Part shown: positions 1 to 6,657 of the stretch, one piece after another
Numbering within the stretch: position 1 is the first letter of the stretch
How the letters are laid out: each line of letters opens with the position of its first letter
DNA from: Vescimonas cirricatena
GTDB taxonomy: Bacteria > Bacillota > Clostridia > Oscillospirales > Oscillospiraceae
Reading direction: 5' to 3'
Assembly: GCF_020687045.1 (NCBI RefSeq)
Contig: NZ_JAJEPW010000057.1
Span: 1 to 17,045 of the forward strand
DNA: 17,045 nt
Translations under genes and position numbers: made by a program
The notes under the pieces: generated by a model
What the model was told of the DNA's origin: nothing
The model's input: the letters and a program-made list of their open reading frames with translations, nothing else
Database searches by the model: none

Positions 1-119
1 CCGGTATCGTGCGATACCGGCGCTTTTGCTATAGGGGGGAAGGGGGAAATCAGCGAAGTCAGGCAGACCGCCTGGCGGTCCTGCTTCGATTCAGGAGTCT
101 CGGAGGTGACTCTGAATAT
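1..119 (-). ncRNA. Candidate C-rich small RNA or leader RNA
   Basis: Seen: downstream of a good minus-strand promoter (126-154) the RNA would hold three hairpins. Hairpin 1 (89-117) has a 10-bp stem with one bulge and an 8-nt loop reading ACCUCCGA, an anti-Shine-Dalgarno-like sequence. Hairpin 2 (54-88) is a stacked stem (54-58/84-88, 60-63/80-83, 67-71/75-79). A single-stranded C-rich stretch follows (31-50, five Cs and six Cs). Hairpin 3 (1-20) is a perfect stem, CCGGTATC on each side. Any U-tract after it lies outside the window. Known: many Gram-positive regulatory RNAs use C-rich loops to pair with ribosome binding sites. Inference: an sRNA ending at hairpin 3, or the leader of an off-window minus-strand gene. 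No known RNA family was recognised. Confidence 0.45.
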
Positions 120-125
120 AAATTC

Positions 126-154
126 ATTATACACATACAATACTGAAAAATCAA
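126..154 (-). promoter_or_regulatory. Minus-strand sigma-A-type promoter
   Basis: On the minus strand, a -35 box TTGATT (149-154) is followed by a 17-bp spacer and a perfect -10 box TATAAT (126-131). The surroundings are AT-rich, unlike the GC-rich genes nearby. It fires away from the DUF2284 gene toward the window start, with transcription expected to begin near 119. The AT-rich weak hairpin at about 158-181, just upstream, may end the DUF2284 transcript. Confidence 0.65.
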
Positions 155-189
155 CCCGAATTTTGAAAAACTTTCAAAAATTTTGTATG

Positions 190-741
190 TCACCGCAGCA
201 CGGCGCACAGCAGCGTCAGATATCGGGGCAGCCGGTCCCGCCGGGGCCACAGCAGCTCCCAGCCCAGTTCCCCCCGGGCGGCGGCGCCCACATCGCAGCC
301 CAGGGATTCCAGGCTGTACCCCACCGCCTGCGGATGGCGACAGGGCCGCCCCATGGGCCGGGTGCATTCCTCACACAGTGTGCACCCTCCGGTGGTCAGC
401 ACCGCCGCCCCGGGGTACTGCCGCCGCAGGGCCCGGTCCATCTGCCGGGCCTGCTCCGCCGTCAGCCGCCGGGTATATTCCGCCAGCTCCTCCGGGTCAA
501 ACCGCCGCTCCAGCATGGCCGGGGTGAAGTGGAACTGCATCCCCTCCAGCAGCACCGTGTCAAACCCCGCCCAGTAGTCCGCCGCCGGAACGTCATAGGG
601 CGGGCACGTCCAGAACCGCCCATAGTCCGGGCAGGGTCGACACCCGGCGGCGGGGTCCGCCAGGTCCACATACCGCCTGACGAATTCCTCCGCCGGCACC
701 TCCGCCCCGGCCTGTACAATGGTATAGCCGCTTCCGTTCAT
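190..741 (-). CDS. DUF2284 cysteine-rich putative metal-binding protein
   Basis: A 183-residue soluble protein matching the DUF2284 'predicted metal-binding' family from memory. It has two cysteine clusters. The N-terminal one is C34-x2-C37-x8-C46, with the family's typical W-x-C-P-P after it. The C-terminal one is C120, C123, C126, C134, a ferredoxin-like CxxCxxC followed by a distant Cys, with C149 further on. This fits iron-sulfur or zinc binding, but the biochemical role of the family is not known to me. The ATG start overlaps the stop of the upstream M56 gene by 4 nt (ATGA), and a GAGAGGG ribosome site lies just before it, so it is almost certainly the last gene of the BlaI/M56 operon and translationally coupled. 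Whether it works in that signalling pathway is unknown. Confidence 0.8.
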   Translation of the reverse strand: MNGSGYTIVQAGAEVPAEEFVRRYVDLADPAAGCRPCPDYGRFWTCPPYDVPAADYWAGFDTVLLEGMQFHFTPAMLERRFDPEELAEYTRRLTAEQARQMDRALRRQYPGAAVLTTGGCTLCEECTRPMGRPCRHPQAVGYSLESLGCDVGAAARGELGWELLWPRRDRLPRYLTLLCAVLR

Positions 742-3602
742 CCGTTTCCCTCTCCGATCTCATAGCCGCTGAAGTTGTACAGCGGCCCCACCCGGGTCTC
801 GCCGTTCCTGACGGATAGCAGCAGCATCTCGCACCCGTCGGAGAGCCCCGCCTCATCCGCGCCATAGAGCAGGGTATGGAAATCCTCCGCAAAGACCCGG
901 ACGCTCTCTGCCGCCGCGCCGTGGGCCAGATGCCGGGACCGCACCAGCCGCTCCCGGCCGCCGGTCAGGCTCAGCAGCTCATAGAGCTGCTCCTCCGCCG
1001 TCCGGCCATAGCGCAGAAGCTCCCACTGCCCGCCGTTCCGGTGCAGGAACAGGGCCTCATCCCCGTTCTGTCCCACCGGGCCGGAGGACCACACCTCCGT
1101 GCCGTCATACCGCAGCACCCGGAGTCCTCCGTTCTCTGCCGCAAGGCGCTCCGCCAGTCCGTCGCCGTCCATGTCCACATAGGTTATCGCCGCCGTGCCG
1201 TCAGGCTGGGACACCCCCAGCCCCAGCAGCACAGCATACCCCGGATGGTGCGCCAGGTCCTCCGACACGGAAAAGGCTCGGGCCTTCAGCTCGTCATACC
1301 AGGTCTGCACGTCATACCCGTCATCGCCGGGATCCTCGCCCATGTCCACCAGAATATCCCGGCACACCGCCATCATGGCTGCCTGCATCCCATACCCGCC
1401 GTTATACCGGCACTCCAGCATGGTGAAGCAGTACCGCAGGGTATCCGCCCCGCCGTCCAGCATCCGCCGGTAATCCGGCAGCTGCCGCATAGCGGCCTCC
1501 ACGGCCCCGGAGAAGCTGATCGCCGCCACGCTGTCGTCTCCGCTGACGCTGAGCAGCAGGCGATCCAGCTCCAGCACCCGCTCCGGCTCCAGCGGCACCG
1601 GCCGCAGCCGCAGCATCTCGAAAACTTCCCCGTCAGCCTGGTGATATTGCAGCAAATACAGCTGATCGTCCAGCCGCAGCAGCTGACGGCCATCCTCCAG
1701 CTGGAACAGCCATCGCTCCTGGTACCCGCTGATGTCCGGGCTAACCCCCTCCGGGAACCGGCTGTCCCATTCCTCCAGGCTGACGCTCTGACCGCCCTGG
1801 ATGGGATACTGACTGTACTTCTCCGGGTCCAGTGCGGTGGTCAGCTGCCCGTCGGCGTTCTCCTGATACCGGGCCCAGTATTTCACGGCTTCATCCCGGA
1901 ATTGCAGCAGCTCCGCCGACAGGGGAGACGGGCTGGGCATCTCCGGCGTCTGATACACGCACTCCGCCGTCAGATACGTCCCGTCCTCCGGGAATGCCAG
2001 TCCCCGCCCGACGACGCTCAGTCTCGTGGAGCCGCTTTCCGTGGGCCGCAGGGCGATCTGCCCGTCCCGGGCGTATACCAGCCAGCGCTCCTGGCCGCCC
2101 CACCGGGCCCTGGCGCACCAGATGCGGCCCACGGAGCCGGAAGCATCTCCCTCCGTCCGCATCAGGTCCACATATGCCATGCCGCCCTGCCACGCCGCCG
2201 GGGTCCAGGAAAAGTCATCTCCCTGTATCACATCCGGCCCGTCGGCGCTCTCCTTTGTCATCATCCGGTACACTCCGGGCAGCCCCATCCGCAGGGCCAG
2301 CTCCGTCCCTGCCGGAACCACCTGCACGCCCCGGGTATACTCCAGGATGGTCTGCAGCAGCTCCTCGCTGTTCACGCCGTAGAGCTTCCCCCGGTACAGC
2401 AGCATCAGCGGATACCCGCTGTCGCCGCCGTACAGAAGCTCCCGCTTTCCGGCCTTCCGCCCCATTTGCAGGCGGAAGGGCTCCCTCCCCTGGTCAAAGA
2501 TATTGTATGCGTAGTTCTCCAGCAGAGGGAAGTCCTCCTCCGTCAGCCCGTTGAGCTGCTCCGCCAGCCGGGAGGTCAGCCCCGGCATTCCGGCCGGTGT
2601 CCGGGCAGAGTTCCCTTCCCGCAGATACGTCACGTTCAGCCCCCCAGCCGTCACCCGGCTGGCCCACCCATAGGGGGTCCGGTCCCTGGGGTTGGTCAGC
2701 AGGCAGACCGCCGCCGCAGCGCACACCACCACAGCAGCCGCCGTCACCCACACGGCAGGCTTTTTATACCGCAGAGCCCGGCGGATGCGCCCCTTGACGC
2801 AGATCTCGCCGAAGGCCACCGGACACGCCGTCACCGCCCGCCGGGGTCCGGCGCAATTCAGAAGCGCCTGGGAATACGCCCGCTTGTCCGGCTCCTCCAG
2901 GTCCCGCAGCACCGCCTCGTCACAGGCGTATTCCATATCCCGGCACAGCAGGATATACGCCGCCCACAGCAGTGGGTTGAACCAGTACACCGCCAGCAGC
3001 AGAAACGCCAGGGGCTTCACCCAGTGGTCCCGGTGCCGGATGTGGGTCCGCTCATGAGCCAGCACATAGTCCCGGCTTCCCCGGTCCAGGCCGAAGGGCA
3101 GATAGATGCGGGGCCGGATAAACCCCAGCACAAAGGGAGACGGGGCCTGTTCGCTTTCCCACACGCCGTCCTCCAGCCGCACCGCCATCCGCAGCCGCAC
3201 CCGCAGCCGCACATAGCTGCCTGCCAGATACAGCGCCATGGCCGCCATGCCCACAAGCCACACCACCGCGGCGATGTGGCCCAGGCTCTGCCCCGTCCGG
3301 GCCGCCGTCTCCGCTGCCGCCGCACCGGCGGGACTGCCGACGGCGGGAAGCCCGCCGGATACCGCTGTTCCCGCCGCCGTCAGCACGTCTCCGGAGATAG
3401 GCTCCGTGGTGGGCACCAGGCTGACGCCGGCCCGGGGCAGCAGGTCCCCCGGCCACAGCAGCCGCACCGCCACAATGGCCCACAGGCCATAGTGCGCCGC
3501 CCGGGGCGCTTTTTTCAGCACCACCCGCAGCACCATCACCAGCAGCACCAGCCACCCGGCGGTAACCGCCCGGTTCAGAATGGTCAGAAAAAGCTGTTCC
3601 AT
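738..3602 (-). CDS. M56 family (BlaR1/MecR1-like) membrane metallopeptidase
   Basis: A 954-residue polytopic membrane protein. The N-terminal ~305 residues are the M56 module: hydrophobic segments near 10-30, 36-52, 108-130 and 195-220, the zinc motif HERTH at 183-187 (H183, E184, H187), then the family's RDMEYACDEAV stretch at 221-231 and a final membrane segment at about 283-302. Known: BlaR1/MecR1 proteins sense a signal outside and trigger loss of a BlaI/MecI repressor. Here the outer part (about 310-954) is very large and is not a penicillin-binding domain: no SxxK/SxN/KTG layout was found. It contains an acidic DMDGDGLAE stretch like a calcium-binding loop. The signal is therefore unknown. 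The start lies 2 nt after the BlaI gene stop, with AAGGAG inside the end of that gene. Its stop overlaps the DUF2284 start. Confidence 0.88.
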   Translation of the reverse strand: MEQLFLTILNRAVTAGWLVLLVMVLRVVLKKAPRAAHYGLWAIVAVRLLWPGDLLPRAGVSLVPTTEPISGDVLTAAGTAVSGGLPAVGSPAGAAAAETAARTGQSLGHIAAVVWLVGMAAMALYLAGSYVRLRVRLRMAVRLEDGVWESEQAPSPFVLGFIRPRIYLPFGLDRGSRDYVLAHERTHIRHRDHWVKPLAFLLLAVYWFNPLLWAAYILLCRDMEYACDEAVLRDLEEPDKRAYSQALLNCAGPRRAVTACPVAFGEICVKGRIRRALRYKKPAVWVTAAAVVVCAAAAVCLLTNPRDRTPYGWASRVTAGGLNVTYLREGNSARTPAGMPGLTSRLAEQLNGLTEEDFPLLENYAYNIFDQGREPFRLQMGRKAGKRELLYGGDSGYPLMLLYRGKLYGVNSEELLQTILEYTRGVQVVPAGTELALRMGLPGVYRMMTKESADGPDVIQGDDFSWTPAAWQGGMAYVDLMRTEGDASGSVGRIWCARARWGGQERWLVYARDGQIALRPTESGSTRLSVVGRGLAFPEDGTYLTAECVYQTPEMPSPSPLSAELLQFRDEAVKYWARYQENADGQLTTALDPEKYSQYPIQGGQSVSLEEWDSRFPEGVSPDISGYQERWLFQLEDGRQLLRLDDQLYLLQYHQADGEVFEMLRLRPVPLEPERVLELDRLLLSVSGDDSVAAISFSGAVEAAMRQLPDYRRMLDGGADTLRYCFTMLECRYNGGYGMQAAMMAVCRDILVDMGEDPGDDGYDVQTWYDELKARAFSVSEDLAHHPGYAVLLGLGVSQPDGTAAITYVDMDGDGLAERLAAENGGLRVLRYDGTEVWSSGPVGQNGDEALFLHRNGGQWELLRYGRTAEEQLYELLSLTGGRERLVRSRHLAHGAAAESVRVFAEDFHTLLYGADEAGLSDGCEMLLLSVRNGETRVGPLYNFSGYEIGEGNG

Positions 3603-3604
3603 GG

Positions 3605-3970
3605 TCAGTTCTCCTTTTCGCTGTCGTCAATAAGCTGCTGCAGCTGCCGGACCTCCTTTTCTGAAAGCCGCCGCCCCCGGGCAAAGGCCGCCACAAAGGC
3701 GGGCAGGGAGCCCTCAAAGGTCTTGTCCACCAGCTGGTCGATCTGGCTCTGCTGCACCTGCTCCTTCGTGACCAGACTGGTCACCACGGCGTTTTCATTT
3801 TTCACCACGCCCCGCTGGCTCAGCCGCCGGATCACGGTATAGGTGGTGGCCTTGGACCAGCCCAGCTGCTCCTGGCACAGGTGCACCAGCCGGGTGCTGT
3901 TCACCGGCTCGTGCTCCCATAGGATCAGGCAGAACCGGTACTCACTTTCAAATATCTGGGGTACGCTCAT
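3605..3970 (-). CDS. BlaI/MecI/CopY family transcriptional repressor
   Basis: A 121-residue protein with the penicillinase-repressor winged-helix fold at about 5-75. The N-terminal FESEYRFCLILWE and the recognition region WSKATTYTVIRRL are typical of the family. The C-terminal part (about 80-117, ending in LSEKEVRQLQQLID) is the dimerisation region. Known: BlaI dimers block their own operon until the partner M56 protease relieves repression. In BlaI the cut is at an Asn-Phe bond in the FVxxF region; here the matching spot reads FVAAF, so Asn is replaced by Ala. It is the first gene of the operon, with AAGGAGG before the ATG and a promoter with dyad operator directly upstream. It probably represses itself and the M56 and DUF2284 genes. 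The ligand or drug involved cannot be told from the sequence. Confidence 0.92.
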   Translation of the reverse strand: MSVPQIFESEYRFCLILWEHEPVNSTRLVHLCQEQLGWSKATTYTVIRRLSQRGVVKNENAVVTSLVTKEQVQQSQIDQLVDKTFEGSLPAFVAAFARGRRLSEKEVRQLQQLIDDSEKEN

Positions 3971-3987
3971 GTTACGCTCCTCCTTTC

Positions 3988-4043
3988 AGGTTGAATCTGT
4001 TAAACCCTACAACAAGTTTAACAGATTCAACCTCTCCTGTCAA
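3988..4043 (-). promoter_or_regulatory. blaI-type promoter with 18-bp dyad operator
   Basis: Minus-strand promoter: perfect -35 TTGACA (4038-4043), 17-bp spacer, -10 TAAACT (4015-4020). A perfect inverted repeat of 18-bp arms (3988-4005 and 4016-4033, spacer 4006-4015) covers most of the spacer, the -10 box and the start of the transcript. One arm reads AGGTTGAATCTGTTAAAC. A bound repressor would block the promoter directly, so this is the likely autoregulatory operator of the adjacent BlaI-type gene. It does not show the classic TACA-TGTA BlaI core, so the assignment rests on position and symmetry. Confidence 0.8.
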
Positions 4044-4079
4044 GGCTTTCTGCAAAAATACAGCGCCGCCCTACAGAAA

Positions 4080-4107
4080 AACAGGGACGCCCGAGGGCGT
4101 CCCTGTT
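4080..4107 (-). terminator. Intrinsic terminator of serC-serA
   Basis: A 13-bp GC-rich perfect stem (arms 4080-4092 and 4095-4107; about four unpaired bases in practice), followed on the minus strand by TTTTT. It sits 36 bp after the serA stop codon and before the promoter of the BlaI operon, separating the two minus-strand units. Confidence 0.88.
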
Positions 4108-4143
4108 CCGGACTCAATATGGGTAGGTTCTCTTTCGGAAAAC

Positions 4144-5049
4144 TTACATAGCGGCGATGATCTCCACGATCTCCTGGCCAATGCGCTTCTGAGCCTCCAC
4201 GGTGGCGGCGCCGATGTGGGGGGTGCAGGACACCACGGGATGGCTGTACAGAGCCACGTTGCTGGCGGGCTCGTCGGCGTACACGTCCAGACCGGCGGCG
4301 CGGACCTTGCCGGACTCTAGAGCGGCCAGCAGGGCGGCCTCGTCCACGTTGGTGCCGCGGGAGGTGTTGATGACCACCACGCCATCCTTCATCTTGGCGA
4401 TGTTCTCGGCGGAGATCAGAGCGCCGCCGTCCACAGCGGGAGCGTGGACAGAGATGAAGTCGGACTGGGCCAGCAGCTCATCCATCTCCACATAGGGGAT
4501 GCCCAGCTGCTCGGAGATCACGGGCACCTGATAGATATCAAAGGCGATGACCTTCATGCCGATGGCCTTGGCCATCACGCCCAGGTGCTGGCCGATGCGG
4601 CCGAAGCCCACGATGCCCAGGGTCTTGCCCTGCAGCTCGATGCCCTTGCCATAGGCCTTCTTCTCCCACTTGCCCTCGCGCATGGTGTGACCGGCGATGG
4701 ACAGATACCGGGCGCAGGCAAACATATGACCCATGGCCAGCTCGGCCACGGACTGGGAGGAAGCGCGGGGGGTGTTCTTCACGGTGATGCCGTTCTCCTC
4801 GGCATACTTCACGTCGATGTTGTCCACACCCACGCCGCCGCGGATGATCATCTTCAGCTGGCCGCCCTTGGCCGCGTCAATGTGCTCCTTGCGGACCTTG
4901 GTCTTGGAACGGACCACGGCCACGTCAAACCCGCGCAGAGCCTCGCCCAGCTGATCGGGCTCATAGAACTGCTCCACTACCTCATGGCCCTGCTCCCGCA
5001 GCTGCGCCATAGCGGTCTTGTCCATACCGTCAGTAACCAGAATACGCAT
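4144..5049 (-). CDS. serA: D-3-phosphoglycerate dehydrogenase, short type
   Basis: A 301-residue D-isomer-specific 2-hydroxyacid dehydrogenase. It oxidises 3-phosphoglycerate to 3-phosphohydroxypyruvate with NAD+, the first step of serine synthesis in the cytoplasm. The NAD-binding Rossmann motif GFGRIG is at 148-153, with an acidic D171 after the second strand. The catalytic triad is in place: R231 in NTSRG, E260 in ADEPA and H278 in TPHIGA. The protein stops soon after this, so it lacks the ACT regulatory domain of long SerA proteins and should not be serine-inhibited in that way. The neighbouring serC supports phosphoglycerate as substrate over other hydroxyacids. The ATG start is preceded by GGAAGGAG. 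It is the second gene of the unit, 92 nt after serC. Confidence 0.93.
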   Translation of the reverse strand: MRILVTDGMDKTAMAQLREQGHEVVEQFYEPDQLGEALRGFDVAVVRSKTKVRKEHIDAAKGGQLKMIIRGGVGVDNIDVKYAEENGITVKNTPRASSQSVAELAMGHMFACARYLSIAGHTMREGKWEKKAYGKGIELQGKTLGIVGFGRIGQHLGVMAKAIGMKVIAFDIYQVPVISEQLGIPYVEMDELLAQSDFISVHAPAVDGGALISAENIAKMKDGVVVINTSRGTNVDEAALLAALESGKVRAAGLDVYADEPASNVALYSHPVVSCTPHIGAATVEAQKRIGQEIVEIIAAM

Positions 5050-5073
5050 CGTAATAATCTCCTTCCATAATAC

Positions 5074-5118
5074 GAAATGTTGTCGAATTTCGGGGGGCAG
5101 GGGAGAACCCTGTCCCCC
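5074..5118. other. serC-serA intercistronic hairpins
   Basis: The 92-nt gap holds a small hairpin (CGAAAT at 5074-5079 with ATTTCG at 5087-5092) and a strong 11-bp stem with one G-U pair (5092-5102 with 5108-5118, five-base loop). No T-run follows on the minus strand, so it is not a classic terminator. It may be a processing site or mRNA stabiliser, or a remnant of a palindromic repeat. Confidence 0.5.
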
Positions 5119-5141
5119 GGCTGGTGCAGATTTTGCGTCTT

Positions 5142-6230
5142 TTACTTGTGCTCGGCCTCGAACTTGGTCAAAAAGTCCACCAGGGCCTGTGCGCCTTCGA
5201 TGGGCATGGCGTTGTACACGGAGGCCCGCAGACCGCCCACAGACTTGTGGCCCTTCAGGTTGTCGAACCCGGCCTCCTTGGAGGCGGCCACCACGGCGGC
5301 GTCCAGCTCCTTGTCGCCGGTGACGAAGGGGATGTTCATCAGGCTGCGGTCCTGGGGCACCACGGCGCCCTTGAACAGCTTGGAGGAATCCAGGAAGTCA
5401 TAGATGACCTGGGCCTTGGCGATGTTGCGCTTCTCCATCTCCTCCAGGCCGCCGATGCTCAGCAGATACTTGAACACCTTGCCGCAGCAGTAGATGGCCC
5501 AGCAGTTGGGGGTGTTGTACATACTGTCGTTGTCGGCATGGGTCTTATACTTCATGTAAATGGGGGTCTTGGGATCCAGGTCGTCCCGGATCAGATCCTC
5601 CCGGATGATGACCACGGCCATGCCGGCGGGGCCCACGTTCTTCTGCACACCGGCCCAGATCAGGCCGTAATCGGCCACGTTGCAGGGCCGGGACAGGAAC
5701 ATGGAGGACTGGTCGGACACCAGAATGTGGCCCTTGGTGTTGGGCAGCTTATTCCAGGTGGTGCCGTTGATGGTCTCGTTCTCGCAGATGTAGACATAGT
5801 CGGCATCCTCGGGGATGTCCAGATCGGAGCAGTCGGGGATGTAGGAGAAGTTCTTGTCGGCGGAGGAGGCAACCACCTGCACCTCGCCATACTTCTTGGC
5901 CTCGGCAATGGCCTTCTTGGACCACGCGCCGGTCTCCACATAGCAGGCCTTGCCGTTCTTCATCAGGTTCATGGCCACCATGGCAAACTGCAGGGTGCCG
6001 CCGCCCTGGATGAACAGGACCTTGTAGTTATCGGGGATGTTCATCAGCTTGCGCAGGTCGGCCTGGGCCTCGTCGGCGATCTGCTGGAACACCTTGGAGC
6101 GGTGGCTCATTTCCATGACGCACATGCCGCTGCCCCGATAGTTCATCATCTCGTCGCGGATCTCCTCCAGAACAGGCTCCGGCATCATGGCAGGACCTGC
6201 GGAGAAATTGAAAGTACGACCGTATTTCAT
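5142..6230 (-). CDS. serC: Phosphoserine aminotransferase
   Basis: A 362-residue PLP enzyme of aminotransferase class V that turns 3-phosphohydroxypyruvate and glutamate into phosphoserine and 2-oxoglutarate. The N-terminus YGRTFNFSAGPAMMPE is the SerC signature. GGGTLQF lies at 76-82, D173 (SDQSSMFLSRP) should contact the PLP ring nitrogen, and the PLP lysine is K197 in AGVQKNVGPAG. GHKSVGGLRASVYNAM near 327-342 is the conserved C-terminal substrate region. The length fits the family. The ATG at 6230 is chosen because AGGAGG sits 10 nt upstream and the protein then begins at the conserved motif; an in-frame start 60 nt upstream would add an unconserved 20-residue tail. It is the first gene of the serC-serA unit, driven by the promoter at 6296-6324. 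No phosphoserine phosphatase gene is in view. Confidence 0.95.
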   Translation of the reverse strand: MKYGRTFNFSAGPAMMPEPVLEEIRDEMMNYRGSGMCVMEMSHRSKVFQQIADEAQADLRKLMNIPDNYKVLFIQGGGTLQFAMVAMNLMKNGKACYVETGAWSKKAIAEAKKYGEVQVVASSADKNFSYIPDCSDLDIPEDADYVYICENETINGTTWNKLPNTKGHILVSDQSSMFLSRPCNVADYGLIWAGVQKNVGPAGMAVVIIREDLIRDDLDPKTPIYMKYKTHADNDSMYNTPNCWAIYCCGKVFKYLLSIGGLEEMEKRNIAKAQVIYDFLDSSKLFKGAVVPQDRSLMNIPFVTGDKELDAAVVAASKEAGFDNLKGHKSVGGLRASVYNAMPIEGAQALVDFLTKFEAEHK

Positions 6231-6295
6231 CTTGCTTTTCCTCCTGATTGTTGTAATAGGTGATAGCACTTGGGATCTTTTTGCTTCCATCTCAT

Positions 6296-6324
6296 AGTAT
6301 ACGGCAAATGTTCTCCGGAATCAA
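6296..6324 (-). promoter_or_regulatory. serC promoter
   Basis: Minus strand: -35 TTGATT (6319-6324), 17-bp spacer, -10 TATACT (6296-6301). Transcription should begin near 6290, giving a leader of about 60 nt to the serC ATG. No T-box specifier or other known amino-acid riboswitch was recognised in that leader. The stretch 6325-6419 between this and the mgtE promoter holds short A/T-rich hairpins only. Confidence 0.75.
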
Positions 6325-6419
6325 CAGGGAAAATCATAGAAAATCAGCTTCCCTGAAAATTTTTCAGCTTCTCAGAAAAAACGAGAGAAAGGGGAGAGGC
6401 GGCAGCGTCCGGTCCCGGG

Positions 6420-6448
6420 TTGACAGGACCGCGCGACAGTGGTATCAT
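6420..6448 (+). promoter_or_regulatory. mgtE promoter
   Basis: Perfect -35 TTGACA (6420-6425), 17-bp spacer, -10 TATCAT (6443-6448, one mismatch). The expected start near 6455 gives a leader of about 200 nt before the mgtE ATG, far longer than needed for translation and highly structured. It is divergent from the serC promoter. Confidence 0.85.
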
Positions 6449-6486
6449 GACAAAGCAATCGACTTTTATTCCAGAAAGAGGTGAGC

Positions 6487-6650
6487 AAAGTGAGCTTAGG
6501 TGACAGTTACGGGCGAAGTATTCAATGTGCCGCTGTGTCCGGCGCTTGCTTTGCGTCGGCTCGTACAGGTAAATAAAGGCCGGATATGACAGCACATTGC
6601 CCGGCTTCACTTTCAATTAGGAACACGATGCGATTTTAATTGAAAGGCGG
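6487..6650 (+). promoter_or_regulatory. Structured mgtE leader, candidate riboswitch
   Basis: Seen: nested long-range helices fold most of the leader. P1 pairs 6487-6495 with 6604-6613 (9 bp, one bulged base). A second helix pairs 6510-6514 with 6599-6603. A third pairs 6523-6530 with 6592-6599, continuing through 6533-6536/6589-6592 and 6538-6542/6580-6584, and encloses a variable region with a small hairpin at 6543-6555. The last part is a switch: 6610-6619 (CTTTCAATTA) pairs perfectly with 6637-6646 and hides the ribosome site (6643-6650). P1 and this hairpin share 6610-6613, so they compete. Known: mgtE genes often carry the Mg2+-sensing M-box. This leader has UUAGGUGA near its 5' end as the M-box does, but I could not match the rest. 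Inference: a translation-controlling metal sensor of unassigned class. Confidence 0.6.
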
Positions 6651-6657
6651 TAATACC

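Noticed and set aside
738..3602. True BlaR1/MecR1 beta-lactam sensor
   Set aside because: The outer domain shows no penicillin-binding active-site motifs, and no beta-lactamase gene is linked.
876..3842. Very long open frame on the plus strand opposite the M56 gene, and similar ones at 5124-6263, 12783-14081 and 14555-16141 (plus), 8030-9598 and 10884-12347 (minus)
   Set aside because: These are mirror frames created by GC-rich codon bias; the products are low-complexity (His/Gln/Pro/Gly-rich), match no family and lie opposite clear genes.
6231..6290. Serine-type T-box leader for serC
   Set aside because: The leader is only about 60 nt and lacks the T-box sequence and antiterminator.
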